From UTCFX2 sp963788305 (lineage in GTDB: Bacteria > Chloroflexota > Anaerolineae > Anaerolineales > UBA4823): a DNA stretch of 64,000 bases. The notes under the pieces are model-generated. The model ran no database searches. It was not told the DNA's origin and was given only the letters and a program-made list of their open reading frames with translations. The position numbers and the translations under genes were made by a program. Location of the stretch: assembly GCA_963788305.1 (NCBI GenBank), contig CAWBGK010000001.1:57100-121099 (forward strand), read 5' to 3'. This document shows, piece after piece, positions 1 through 8,081 of the stretch; within the stretch, counting starts at the first letter, position 1; each line of letters starts with the position of its first letter.

Positions 1-1
1 G

Positions 2-1099
2 ACTATTAAAGACCAAATTACCGCCCTGGGCTCCAATCTGATTTACGTCCAGCAGACGATGAGCGGCGGCGGGCCCGGGATGATGATGGGAGGCTCGTCC
101 GGTGACAACCTGGTATATGACGACGCCCTGGCTATCGCCGAAAAGATCGATGGCGTGGCGGGGGTGGTCGTCGATCAGACTACATCCGAATCCGTGAAAT
201 ACTCCAACATAACCCTGGATGATGTCACCCTGGTTGGCACTTCGGCTGATTTCCCCCTCATCCGGGAGATGGAAATCGCTTCTGGACGTTATTTCAACGA
301 GTCGGATATTGATAAGAAGGCGAAGGTCGTGGTCCTGGGATCTGATATGGCAGCCGAGCTGTTTGGCAGCAAGAATCCAATCGGTGAGACGATCACCGTC
401 GGAGACACTAAGCTGATCGTTATCGGGGTGTTTGCAGCGCGCGGCCTGGTGGGAAGTGAGGACTATGATGCTCGGATGTACACACCCATCACGGTCATAT
501 TCTCAAAATTCATGCCGGCGTTTTTTGCGCGTGTGGCTGGCAACTCGGTGCGGATGATCACGGTAAAAGTGGAAGAAGAGGCCGACCTCGATCAGGTGAT
601 TTCCATGATCAAGCTCTTACTTGCCAAGCGCAAAGACACCACGGTCGATGATCTGCAGGTCAATGTGCGCACACAGGAGGATTTGATTGAGACGCGCTCC
701 TCGACCACGGAGACATTCCGTAATCTTCTGACATGGGTGGCAGCGGTCTCCCTGATCGTCGGTGGGATCGGGATCATGAATATCATGATGGTGAGCGTCA
801 CCGAGCGCACCCGTGAGATCGGCATCCGCCAGTCGATTGGCGCCACCCCGAACGATGTCCGTTTGCAGTTCCTGACCGAGGCGCTGCTTTTGAGCCTGAT
901 CGGGGGGCTGATCGGCGTCATCATCGGGGTTGGTGGATCCATCCTGATTTATAAGCTGGGAGGGATGCGCACCGTTGTGGTACCCAGCTCCATCCTGCTG
1001 GCATTCAGCTCGGCTGCAGCAGTCGGGATCTTCTTCGGCTACTATCCGGCCAACCAGGCTGCTCAGCTGGATCCAATCGAAGCGCTTCGGCACGAATAA
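2..1099 (+). CDS. MacB-like ABC transporter permease, 5' truncated by the window edge
   Basis: Inner-membrane permease subunit of a MacB/FtsX-type ABC exporter, a family that works mechanically in the envelope with a separate ATPase. The frame is open from base 2 and already carries the family signature ALGSNLI near the start, so the true start lies outside the window. Visible order: periplasmic MacB-PCD domain to about residue 225, then three C-terminal membrane segments, beginning with VSLIVGGIGIMNIMMVSV and followed by the family motif TERTREIGIRQSIGA. It ends in IEALRHE, typical of the family. The ATPase and any membrane-fusion partner would be upstream and are not visible. A lipoprotein follows 72 bases downstream. 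Family assignment is firm; the substrate is unknown. Confidence 0.9.
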   Translation, partial: TIKDQITALGSNLIYVQQTMSGGGPGMMMGGSSGDNLVYDDALAIAEKIDGVAGVVVDQTTSESVKYSNITLDDVTLVGTSADFPLIREMEIASGRYFNESDIDKKAKVVVLGSDMAAELFGSKNPIGETITVGDTKLIVIGVFAARGLVGSEDYDARMYTPITVIFSKFMPAFFARVAGNSVRMITVKVEEEADLDQVISMIKLLLAKRKDTTVDDLQVNVRTQEDLIETRSSTTETFRNLLTWVAAVSLIVGGIGIMNIMMVSVTERTREIGIRQSIGATPNDVRLQFLTEALLLSLIGGLIGVIIGVGGSILIYKLGGMRTVVVPSSILLAFSSAAAVGIFFGYYPANQAAQLDPIEALRHE

Positions 1100-1171
1100 G
1101 CTGTAATTTCGATTGACTTCAAAAAAACCAAAGATAACTTTTGAGATATGTTCTCTAATGGAGATTGTTCG

Positions 1172-1903
1172 ATGAAGAAAGCTGCGAGTACCGTTGCCAT
1201 CATGGGGATCATGGTTTTGCTCATATTTCTGTCAGCTTGTGGAAGCGCCGGCGCGAAGATCACTGCCACTTCACCGGCTGGCGGTAAAAGCTCAACTGGA
1301 ATCATCAAAACGGACTACGGAAATGCCCTGCCGGTTGTCAACCAGCTGGCTCTGGGCACTTTCAAGCTGGAAGAAAACGGTACGCCGCTGACGGCTGAGC
1401 AGGTCAGCCAGCTGGCAACGTTGTGGAAAGGCTATCGCGCCCTGACAAACAGCAGCACGACGGCACCGATGGAGCTGGAGAATTTGACTGGTCAGATTGA
1501 GCAAGCATACACCGAAGGCCAGCTTCAAGCGATTGCTGGTATGGAGCTGACCATGGAGGATATGATCCAGATTGCCCAGGAGATGAAATTTTCCCTCCAG
1601 GCTTCCGAACCAGAACGCGGAAACAGAGAAATGACTGAAGAGCAGCAGGCTACTCGAGCCGCGCTGCGCAGCGCCTCTGGCGGTGGTTTTAGCGGCGGTC
1701 CGGGCGGAGGTGGACCACCCGGAGGCATGCCTCCGGGTGGGGGGATGCCTGGCGGCGGAGGTTTTGGTCCAGAAGCAATGTCGACCCCTGGAGCGATGGA
1801 GACCGCGAAAGCGCGGGGAATGCCGGCGCCGGGCGGAGGAGGAAATTTGAACAGTGCGCTGGTCAGTGCATTGATAGAGTATCTCAAATCTAAGGCGCAG
1901 TGA
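1172..1903 (+). CDS. Gly/Pro-rich lipoprotein of unknown function
   Basis: Predicted secreted lipoprotein, 243 residues. The chosen ATG at 1172 has a GGAG eight bases upstream and gives a textbook lipoprotein signal peptide: MKKAAS, a hydrophobic stretch, then the lipobox LSAC. An upstream in-frame ATG at 1148 would bury the signal and lacks a ribosome site. The middle (about 50-170) is helical and Gln/Glu-rich. A low-complexity Gly/Pro/Met block follows at about 172-205, with repeats such as GGGPPGGMPPGGG, and a short helical tail ends the protein. It lies directly downstream of the MacB-like permease, so it could be an accessory of that exporter; this is inference from position. No family recognised. 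Confidence 0.75.
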   Translation: MKKAASTVAIMGIMVLLIFLSACGSAGAKITATSPAGGKSSTGIIKTDYGNALPVVNQLALGTFKLEENGTPLTAEQVSQLATLWKGYRALTNSSTTAPMELENLTGQIEQAYTEGQLQAIAGMELTMEDMIQIAQEMKFSLQASEPERGNREMTEEQQATRAALRSASGGGFSGGPGGGGPPGGMPPGGGMPGGGGFGPEAMSTPGAMETAKARGMPAPGGGGNLNSALVSALIEYLKSKAQ

Positions 1904-1945
1904 TACGGATTGCTGTTATCATAGCCTGTTGAAACGACCTGAGAC

Positions 1946-1978
1946 CTGGGGCTGTCCTTTTCTGAGGGATAGTCCCAG
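1946..1978 (+). terminator. Intergenic hairpin before the small secreted protein
   Basis: CTGGGGCTGTCC at 1946-1957 pairs with GGGATAGTCCCAG ending at 1978, about 12 pairs including two G-U, around an eight-base loop. There is no following T-run, so it may be a weak or factor-assisted terminator, or a processing hairpin between the lipoprotein gene and the next gene. Confidence 0.45.
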
Positions 1979-1999
1979 AGGTGTCTGAAGGCGTAAATC

Positions 2000-2449
2000 A
2001 TGAGACAAAAATTAGCCATTCTTGCAGCCATAACTCTTCTGCTGATCAGCGCCAAAAGTGTGCGGACGGTGCGCCTGACGGTCATCAACAAATCGGGCCT
2101 GCCGGTTGAAGTCCGTTTGACTGGCACATATTACGAAGAAACATATTATCTTCGCGTCCCCGAAGGCGATCGCGATCATGCTTCCGAAGCGCATATCGAC
2201 GTGCTCCCGGATGATTATTCGATGCAGGTTTTTTACAAGGAATATTGGGACCCGGTGTATGGATACGATTGCAGCGAGGGTGGGAAAAATATCAAGCTGA
2301 CCCATTCGAGCAAGGCTCACATTCCTGGGGTGCAACTATCCGACGCCGAACAACGGCGAGCCGTCTTCACTGCTGCTGAAGTATCCCGAAGGAAAAAGCC
2401 GCTGCCGGATGCCAATGAGGATGCCGGAGGGAGCCTCACCCATTTGTAA
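2000..2449 (+). CDS. Small secreted protein, unknown function
   Basis: 149 residues. The N-terminus (MRQKLAILAAITLLLISA) is a signal peptide or membrane anchor. The mature part begins with a beta-strand pattern, VRLTVINKSGLPVEVRLTG, like the start of a small beta-sandwich. An aromatic-rich stretch follows (TYYEETYYL, YKEYWDPVYGYDC) with a single cysteine, and the tail is polar and probably disordered. I do not recognise the family. It is followed by a symmetrical hairpin and faces the histidine kinase gene convergently, so it ends the plus-strand unit that starts with the MacB-like permease. Confidence 0.6.
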   Translation: MRQKLAILAAITLLLISAKSVRTVRLTVINKSGLPVEVRLTGTYYEETYYLRVPEGDRDHASEAHIDVLPDDYSMQVFYKEYWDPVYGYDCSEGGKNIKLTHSSKAHIPGVQLSDAEQRRAVFTAAEVSRRKKPLPDANEDAGGSLTHL

Positions 2450-2519
2450 ATAGACAAGAATCACCCGGAAGAACTTAAAGATCCTCCGGTATCTGCAACA
2501 ATTCACAAGTACTCTATTC

Positions 2520-2552
2520 AAACCCGAAAGGCATGCTGGTCCTTTCGGGTTT
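2520..2552. terminator. Bidirectional terminator hairpin
   Basis: AAACCCGAAAGG (2520-2531) and CCTTTCGGGTTT (2541-2552) form a perfect 12-bp stem with a nine-base loop. It lies between convergent genes (small secreted protein on plus, histidine kinase on minus), and each arm ends in TTT on its own strand. It probably serves both transcripts. Confidence 0.8.
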
Positions 2553-2573
2553 GAGCTTACGGTCTAAGCATGT

Positions 2574-3953
2574 TTATGATCTGGGGAATGAAATGATGAA
2601 ATGTGCGCCTAGTCCGGGTTCGCTCTCCAGCAAGATCTTGCCGCCCTGGGCTTCGACCAATGATCGGGCGATGGCGAGGCCGAGACCCGTCTCGCCGTTA
2701 TGCGTTCGGGCCTCATCGCTGCGGTAGAAGCGGTCGAAAACGCGCTTATGTTCTGCGAGGGCGATGCCGGGGCCGTTATCCCAGACGTGCAGCTCAACTT
2801 TGCTTTCCAAGAGCCGGGCAAAGAGTCGGATTTGTCCATCCGCCGGCGCATACCGGATCGCGTTCGCGAGCAGATTTCCAAGGACCTGCGCCATGCGCTC
2901 CGGGTCGACGAGAATAGATGGAAGGTCGGGCTTCAGCTCCAGCTCCATCTGGATGCCTTTTTGTTCACACAGCGGGCGGTGGGCGATCGCGGCACGTTCC
3001 AGCAGCACGTTTGGCTGCATCTCTTGCGGAATGAGGGCCAGCTCACCGGCGTCGGCCAACGAAAGCGTGCGGAGGTCATCGATCAGCCGGTTTAAATGAC
3101 CAGCCTCTTTGTGCATGACTTCGTAAATCTCTGGTTGCCCTTCCAGCTTACCGTCGCTGAGGGCTTCGGTATAGCCCAATATGACGCTCAACGGGGAGCG
3201 CAGGTCGTGGGCAATATCGGCAGTCATCTGCCGCCTGGCCTGCGTGGCGTTTGCGAGGTCAGCGCTCATTTTATTGAAGGAAGTTGCCAGGCGTCCTAAC
3301 TCGTCTTTTGAGCGGATGCTGACCTGCCTCCCGAGATCGCCCTTGGCCAGCGCCTGGGTGGCATCCGTCAACTCGCGAATCGGACGGGTCAGGTTCCGCG
3401 CCAGTGCAATGCCCAGCAGCAAGGCTACCCCTACTGCCGCCAAACCGCTGATCAGGATTACCTGGTTGATCGTCTCCAAAAACCGGTTCTCTGGAGAGCC
3501 GCTCATGCGGTCGATAATGCTGGCATTGACGCTGAGCCAGCCCATCACATTTCCGTCGATCTCAAGGGGGACCCCTTGAGAAATCTCTTCATCGGTAGCC
3601 CGGCGCCCCAGGCTGTCGGTGCTGCCATAGATGATGCTTCTGTTTGCATCCACGATCACCAGGGGAATCCGGCGCCCGTCTGGAGGCGGCGGATTATTTT
3701 CTGATGGAGGATTGAAGGATGGGATCCGCTGCGTTCGTTCTAATTCTCTCATTAACTGGTCGACGCCGTCCCAATCGCCGTTCTCGCGGTAATACTGTGT
3801 CAGCGCGCTGATCATGTTGGATTGGAGCTGATCGGAAAGATAACGAGTGAATTCGCTTCGGGTGCGTTGTTGAATGATAAAAGAGGTTAACACGGCTCCT
3901 GTCAGGCTGACGATCAGGAAAGCAAGGATTAGCTTCAGGGTAAGTGAACGCAT
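2574..3953 (-). CDS. Sensor histidine kinase (HAMP, HisKA, HATPase)
   Basis: Membrane sensor kinase of 459 residues. Order: membrane segment at about 5-27; an extracytoplasmic sensor of about 130 residues with a proline-rich loop (NPPPPDGRR); a second membrane segment at about 164-186; HAMP at about 183-236; and a HisKA dimerisation helix with phospho-acceptor His249 in the motif ADIAHDLRSPLS. The ATPase domain follows, with N-box NLLANAIRYAP, G1 DNGPGIA and G2 GETGLGLAIA. It lies 10 bases downstream of its OmpR-type regulator on the minus strand, so the two form one operon. Its layout is BaeS-like and would suit envelope stress sensing, but the signal cannot be read from sequence. Confidence 0.93.
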   Translation of the reverse strand: MRSLTLKLILAFLIVSLTGAVLTSFIIQQRTRSEFTRYLSDQLQSNMISALTQYYRENGDWDGVDQLMRELERTQRIPSFNPPSENNPPPPDGRRIPLVIVDANRSIIYGSTDSLGRRATDEEISQGVPLEIDGNVMGWLSVNASIIDRMSGSPENRFLETINQVILISGLAAVGVALLLGIALARNLTRPIRELTDATQALAKGDLGRQVSIRSKDELGRLATSFNKMSADLANATQARRQMTADIAHDLRSPLSVILGYTEALSDGKLEGQPEIYEVMHKEAGHLNRLIDDLRTLSLADAGELALIPQEMQPNVLLERAAIAHRPLCEQKGIQMELELKPDLPSILVDPERMAQVLGNLLANAIRYAPADGQIRLFARLLESKVELHVWDNGPGIALAEHKRVFDRFYRSDEARTHNGETGLGLAIARSLVEAQGGKILLESEPGLGAHFIISFPRS

Positions 3954-3963
3954 GGCTTGAGGA

Positions 3964-4659
3964 TTATACGACTTCTTTTACTGGTGTGAACCGATAACCT
4001 GTCCCATAGATTGTCTCGATGTATTTTGGCTGGGAAGGATCAGCTTCGACCTTCGCACGCAGATTGCGAATGTGCACGTCGATCGTGCGCTCGTAGCCTT
4101 CGTAGGTTGTTCCTTGAAGGCGGTCAAGCAGCTCCAGGCGGGTGAATGCGCGCCCAGGTGCAGCCATCAATGTTGCCAGGATATCGAATTCGGAAGGGGT
4201 CAGATCGATCGGGCGTTCAGCGACTGTTGCCAGACGGCCGGTTCGGTCCAGGGCAATATCGCCCTGCCGCAGCATCACTGCGGGTTTCTCCTGTTTTTCG
4301 ACCCGGCGCAGCACTGCCCGGATTCGTGCGGTCAATTCGCGTGGGCTGAAGGGTTTAGTGACAAAATCATCGGCTCCCAGCTCAAGCCCCGTGACCTTAT
4401 CGGTTTCTTCGAGCCGGGCGGTCAATACGATGATCGGCGTATCGGCTTCGCGGGAGTACGAGCGAATAAAATCATAGCCGTTCATCTCCGGCATCATCAG
4501 GTCCAGCACGATCAGGTCCGGTTTTGCTTGACGAGCGACGAAAAGCGCCTCTTTCCCGTCGCTTGCTGTGACTACTTCATAGCCTTCCTGAGTCAGGTAT
4601 GATTTCAGCAGGGTCCGGATCTCAAGTTTATCGTCTACTACCAGGATTTTCTTTGCCAT
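3964..4659 (-). CDS. OmpR/PhoB-family response regulator
   Basis: DNA-binding response regulator of 231 residues. The receiver domain begins MAKKILVVDD, carries the phospho-acceptor Asp53 in LIVLDLMMPEMNG, and the conserved Lys in TKPFSPREL. A C-terminal winged helix follows (EFDILATLMAAPGRAFTR, then RTIDVHIRNLRAKVE and GTGYRF). I prefer the start at 4659: on the minus strand a GAGG lies seven bases upstream, while the in-frame ATG at 4680 has no ribosome site. It is the first gene of a two-gene operon with the kinase that follows. Target genes are unknown; the adjacent exporter and lipoprotein are plausible. Confidence 0.93.
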   Translation of the reverse strand: MAKKILVVDDKLEIRTLLKSYLTQEGYEVVTASDGKEALFVARQAKPDLIVLDLMMPEMNGYDFIRSYSREADTPIIVLTARLEETDKVTGLELGADDFVTKPFSPRELTARIRAVLRRVEKQEKPAVMLRQGDIALDRTGRLATVAERPIDLTPSEFDILATLMAAPGRAFTRLELLDRLQGTTYEGYERTIDVHIRNLRAKVEADPSQPKYIETIYGTGYRFTPVKEVV

Positions 4660-4886
4660 TGACGCCTCAATCTGCCCCATTGGGGGGATGGTTCCTAATC
4701 TGAGGCCAAGTATAGCGGAAGATTGTTAGGAAATTATGAAGACGCAATTTAGAAATTATGGGGATTGAGGCTTTCATTTTGTTTTCTTATCAGAGTGAAA
4801 AATCTCATGTTATTATCGGAGGCTGTACTGTTATTGAGTCCGAAAAAGCACCTGCGAGCAGCAGGAACACCCACAGGAGATAAGCG

Positions 4887-5303
4887 ATGGCCGAACTGAA
4901 GACAAAACCTACCAACCAGAGCGTAGAGGTATTTCTCGATTCCATCCTTGATGAGCAAAAGCGCCAGGATTGTCTGGAAATCCTGGCGTTGATGAAGCGA
5001 GTTACAGGCGCCGAGCCGGTCATGTGGGGTGAAAGCATCGTCGGCCTGGGCTTGTACCATTACAAATATGCGAGCGGACGGGAAGGCGACTGGCCATTGA
5101 CGGGTTTCTCGCCTCGCAAGCAGAATCTTACGATTTACATCACATCTGGATTCGACCAGTTTGGTGAATTGCTCAAGAGGCTGGGCAAGCACAAGACGAG
5201 CGTATCCTGCCTGTATATCAAGCGCCTGGCAGATGTCGATCGAGAGGTACTGGAACAGCTGGTAAAGCTCTCGGTCGAGCACATGACCAGGACGAATCCC
5301 TGA
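4887..5303 (+). CDS. DUF1801 domain protein
   Basis: 138 residues matching the DUF1801 (YdhG-like) family of small soluble proteins of unclear role. Family features visible: an early helical part with KRQDCLEILALMKRVTG; the core MWGESIVGLGLYHYKY; then FSPRKQNLTIYIT, and a late KTSVSCLYIKRLADVD segment followed by the terminal helix. A clear AGGAG lies before the ATG at 4887. Single gene, convergent with rpiB four bases away. Family assignment is good; function unknown. Confidence 0.85.
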   Translation: MAELKTKPTNQSVEVFLDSILDEQKRQDCLEILALMKRVTGAEPVMWGESIVGLGLYHYKYASGREGDWPLTGFSPRKQNLTIYITSGFDQFGELLKRLGKHKTSVSCLYIKRLADVDREVLEQLVKLSVEHMTRTNP

Positions 5304-5306
5304 ATT

Positions 5307-5753
5307 CTACTGACCGCGGGACCTGTCGTATTCGGCGATCCGCTGAACTTTGGGCTCTGAGCGCCCTCCGGGTGTGTACTCCGCCTCCAGCCAGGTCTCG
5401 ACGAGCTTTTTCGCCAGCTCCGGGCCCACAACCTGTGCGCCCATGGTCATGATGTTGGCGTCGTTGCTCATGCGAGCCCGTTCAGCAGAATAGACGTCCG
5501 AGACCAGCGCGGCATACGCACCGCGAACCTTGTTCGCTGCAATGGATACCCCGATGCCTGTCCCGCAGAGCAGGATGCCTCGGTCGTGCTCGCCGCGCGC
5601 AACCGCCTCTGCCACTGCAAAAGCCACATTAGCGTAAATCGGGTCTTCGCTGCCGTAGTCCTGAACGGTATACCCCAGCGCGTTGATGTGATTCTTAAGG
5701 ATTTCCTTCAATCCAGATGCATTCGGGTCGCAGCCGATTGCGATTGGTTTCAT
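5307..5753 (-). CDS. rpiB: Ribose-5-phosphate isomerase B
   Basis: RpiB/LacAB-family sugar-phosphate isomerase, 148 residues, which interconverts ribose 5-phosphate and ribulose 5-phosphate in the pentose phosphate pathway. Visible family motifs: IAIGCDPNASG at the N-terminus, the phosphate and active-site loop GILLCGTGIGVSIAANK with the catalytic-type Cys, and SNDANIMTMGAQVVG. The length is normal. AGGAG precedes the ATG at 5753. Some relatives isomerise other sugars, so allose or galactose 6-phosphate specificity cannot be excluded. Confidence 0.92.
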   Translation of the reverse strand: MKPIAIGCDPNASGLKEILKNHINALGYTVQDYGSEDPIYANVAFAVAEAVARGEHDRGILLCGTGIGVSIAANKVRGAYAALVSDVYSAERARMSNDANIMTMGAQVVGPELAKKLVETWLEAEYTPGGRSEPKVQRIAEYDRSRGQ

Positions 5754-5985
5754 TGCAGGCTCCTGTTCATTCGATCAATGATCTGAAAGCTGGGTTCGAT
5801 TTTACCACTTTAGGATGTTGTTCATCCATTGGGGACATCGAGAAGAAAAAGCAGAGCGCAACCAGAAAAAAATCGAGATCCTCCTGCAGAATTTCCCTGC
5901 GGATTCGGGATTGGATCGATGCGCATGACCGGCTCAGAAGCTCATCGAGAACCATTGGAGCCTCCTTCCCCAGGAGGCCTTTCGT

Positions 5986-6331
5986 CTAGTCGAATTCAAG
6001 GAAATTTCTCAGCACCCAGGCGCTGCTGTGTTCCAAATCTCGAGCAGCAAAAACAAATGTGACTGTCGGGTGGTCCCGCAAGCACCAGCCGAATGAGCTC
6101 CAGGGCAGGATTTTGCTGGAGCTCGATTTGGTAAAGTCCCTGGAATTCATCCCATTTGGTTGGATCGTGGCTGTACCATGCCCGAAGCTCGGGGCTCGGG
6201 GCGATTTCTTTCAGCCACAAGTCGACCTGGGCACGCGATTTTGACATGCCGCGCGGCCAAAGCCGCTCGACAAGCACTCGATATCCATCGGCATGGTCTG
6301 GCGGTTCGTAAATTCGTTTAAGTTTGATCAT
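5986..6331 (-). CDS. DUF488 family protein, frameshifted near the C-terminus
   Basis: Small DUF488-family protein. The start at 6331 (MIKLKRIYEPP) is preceded by GGAG and gives the usual beginning, continuing through VLVERLWPRG, LWLKEIAPS and WYSHDPTKWDEF. Near 6075-6090 the frame is lost. The frame one base later continues with the expected family ending VTFVFAARDLEHSSAW and VLRNFLEFD, and stops at 5986. If the original frame is kept, the protein instead ends at 5996 with an unrelated tail. One extra base explains this. Function in the family is poorly known. Confidence 0.75.
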
Positions 6332-6527
6332 CGCTTCTCCAATGAGGAGGTACAGATCGTTTACCGGATCGCGATTGCCTTCCAGGGTTTCAGATATTAT
6401 AGACCGGGCTGCGCCCTGCTGCAACACTGATTGATGCCCTGAAACCAGGATGCGTCGATGCCTGTAAATATCCTCAAGCTTGTGATCCGCCTCGATATGG
6501 TAGAATTCTTGCAACCAGTAATGGATA

Positions 6528-8081
6528 ATGAGAATTTTACCGTTTAGAATCAGTCGGCAGTCCCTGTTTGCAGCTGCCGTACTCCTCTCCACTATTTTAG
6601 CCTGTGCTCGCAGCCAGTCCTCTGGTAGTCCCTCCTTCTGGTCTATTTCAGGAAAGAGTCCCCCGGCTGCTGAAGCGACCGATTCGACTGCCCCTGGCCA
6701 GGCCTGGGGTCTTTCCCCGCGCCGCTCCCCTGGTGCGCCGCTCTTAACTCCCACACCCGACAGCCCGCATCCCTTACCTGCCATCCGCACAACTCCCGAG
6801 ATTTACCAGGTACAGCCTGGCGATACGCTGGGGTTGATCGCATCCCGTTTCGGGGTCGGGCTGGAACAGCTTATCGAAGCGAACACATTGGCCGATCCGA
6901 ACGTGCTGGAAGTTGGGCAGACTCTTACCGTCCCAGCCCCAACCCCAAAAGATCCTGGACCGGCTTTCAAGATTATTCCTGATTCCGAATTGGTATACAG
7001 CCCCTACAGCGCTTTGTTCGAAGTTGAGGAATTTGTCCAGAAACAATCCGGTTTTCTCGCCACATATAAAGAGGAAGTGAACGATGTCTCGCTCAGCGGC
7101 GCCCAGATCGTCGAGCGTGTGGCGCAGGATTACTCGATCAACCCGCGAATCCTTTTAGCTGTCCTTGAAAAGCAAAGCGGGTGGGTGACGAGCAAGAATC
7201 CAAAAAAGGAAACCCGCGATTTTCCGATAGGTTGGGCGGACCCGCAGCGCAAAGGGCTGTATCGGCAGCTGAACTGGGCTGCCAATAACCTCAACCGCGG
7301 TTATTATCTTTGGCGCGCCGGTGGGATTGGCAGCTGGCTGCTCAGCGACGGGGAAGCCGTCCCCATCGACCCCACCATTAACGCTGGCACAGCAGGCGTG
7401 CAGCAGATGTATGCGTACCTTTACGACCGCGAAAATTGGGAGCAGGTGGTCACCCAGGAGGGTCTGTTTGCGGTCTATAATGCCCTGTTTGGCTACCCAT
7501 TTGACTACGCCTTTGATCCCGTAGTACCCATAAATCTCAATCAACCTGTTATGCAGCTGCCTTTCGAGCCCGGCGTGGTCTGGTCATTCACAGGTGGACC
7601 GCATGGAGCCTGGGGCGACGGCTCGGCCTGGGCTGCGCTTGATTTCGGTCCACCAGGCGAGGCGCTTGGCTGTGTTCCGAGTGAAGCCTGGGTGAGTGCG
7701 GTTGCGGACGGGATGATCCTGCGGGCAGGCGATGGAGCTGTGATCCAGGATCTGGACGGAGATGGCCTGGAACAAACCGGGTGGGTGCTGCTCTATATGC
7801 ACGTCGAGCAGCGCGACCGGGTTGCCCCCGGGACTTTTGTCAAAGCTGGCGATCGAATCGGGCATCCTTCTTGCGAGGGCGGGGTTTCGAGCGGAACTCA
7901 TTTGCACGTGGCCAGGCGTTATAATGGTGAGTGGATCTCTGCAGATCAGGATATCCCCTTTGTCCTGGATGGCTGGGTTTCAAGCGGTCTGGGAAAGGAA
8001 TACGATGGGCACCTCAACCGTGGTGGAAAAAAGATTGAAGCCTACGCAGGAAACTCGGAGATAAACGAGGTCCAACGCTGA
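6528..8081 (+). CDS. LysM and M23 peptidase lipoprotein, copy 1 of 3
   Basis: Predicted surface lipoprotein, 517 residues, acting on or binding peptidoglycan. The signal peptide ends in lipobox TILAC (Cys26). A Pro/Thr/Ser linker leads to a LysM domain at about 91-136 (YQVQPGDTLGLIASRFGV). A helical domain at about 185-325 holds SINPRILLAVLEKQSGW, which resembles the catalytic-Glu helix of lytic transglycosylases. The C-terminal M23-like domain (about 345-500) keeps the zinc-binding set: His359 and Asp372 in GGPHGAWGDGSAWAALDF, His425 in YMHV, and HLH at 458-460. A -10-like TAGAAT with upstream TGG lies at 6501-6506. It overlaps the next paralogue by one base, so they are probably co-translated. 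Confidence 0.88.
   Translation: MRILPFRISRQSLFAAAVLLSTILACARSQSSGSPSFWSISGKSPPAAEATDSTAPGQAWGLSPRRSPGAPLLTPTPDSPHPLPAIRTTPEIYQVQPGDTLGLIASRFGVGLEQLIEANTLADPNVLEVGQTLTVPAPTPKDPGPAFKIIPDSELVYSPYSALFEVEEFVQKQSGFLATYKEEVNDVSLSGAQIVERVAQDYSINPRILLAVLEKQSGWVTSKNPKKETRDFPIGWADPQRKGLYRQLNWAANNLNRGYYLWRAGGIGSWLLSDGEAVPIDPTINAGTAGVQQMYAYLYDRENWEQVVTQEGLFAVYNALFGYPFDYAFDPVVPINLNQPVMQLPFEPGVVWSFTGGPHGAWGDGSAWAALDFGPPGEALGCVPSEAWVSAVADGMILRAGDGAVIQDLDGDGLEQTGWVLLYMHVEQRDRVAPGTFVKAGDRIGHPSCEGGVSSGTHLHVARRYNGEWISADQDIPFVLDGWVSSGLGKEYDGHLNRGGKKIEAYAGNSEINEVQR

Noticed and set aside
1939..1978. CTGAGA resembling part of a thiamin riboswitch
   Set aside because: The other conserved TPP-box elements are absent; the region is a simple hairpin.
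1525..2127. 200-codon minus-strand ORF rich in Pro
   Set aside because: It is the antisense of the Gly-rich lipoprotein and the next gene; no ribosome site or family features.
5959..5983. GCCTCC/GGAGGC hairpin after the DUF488 gene
   Set aside because: Only a six-pair stem, and no T-run in the direction of the gene; too weak to call.
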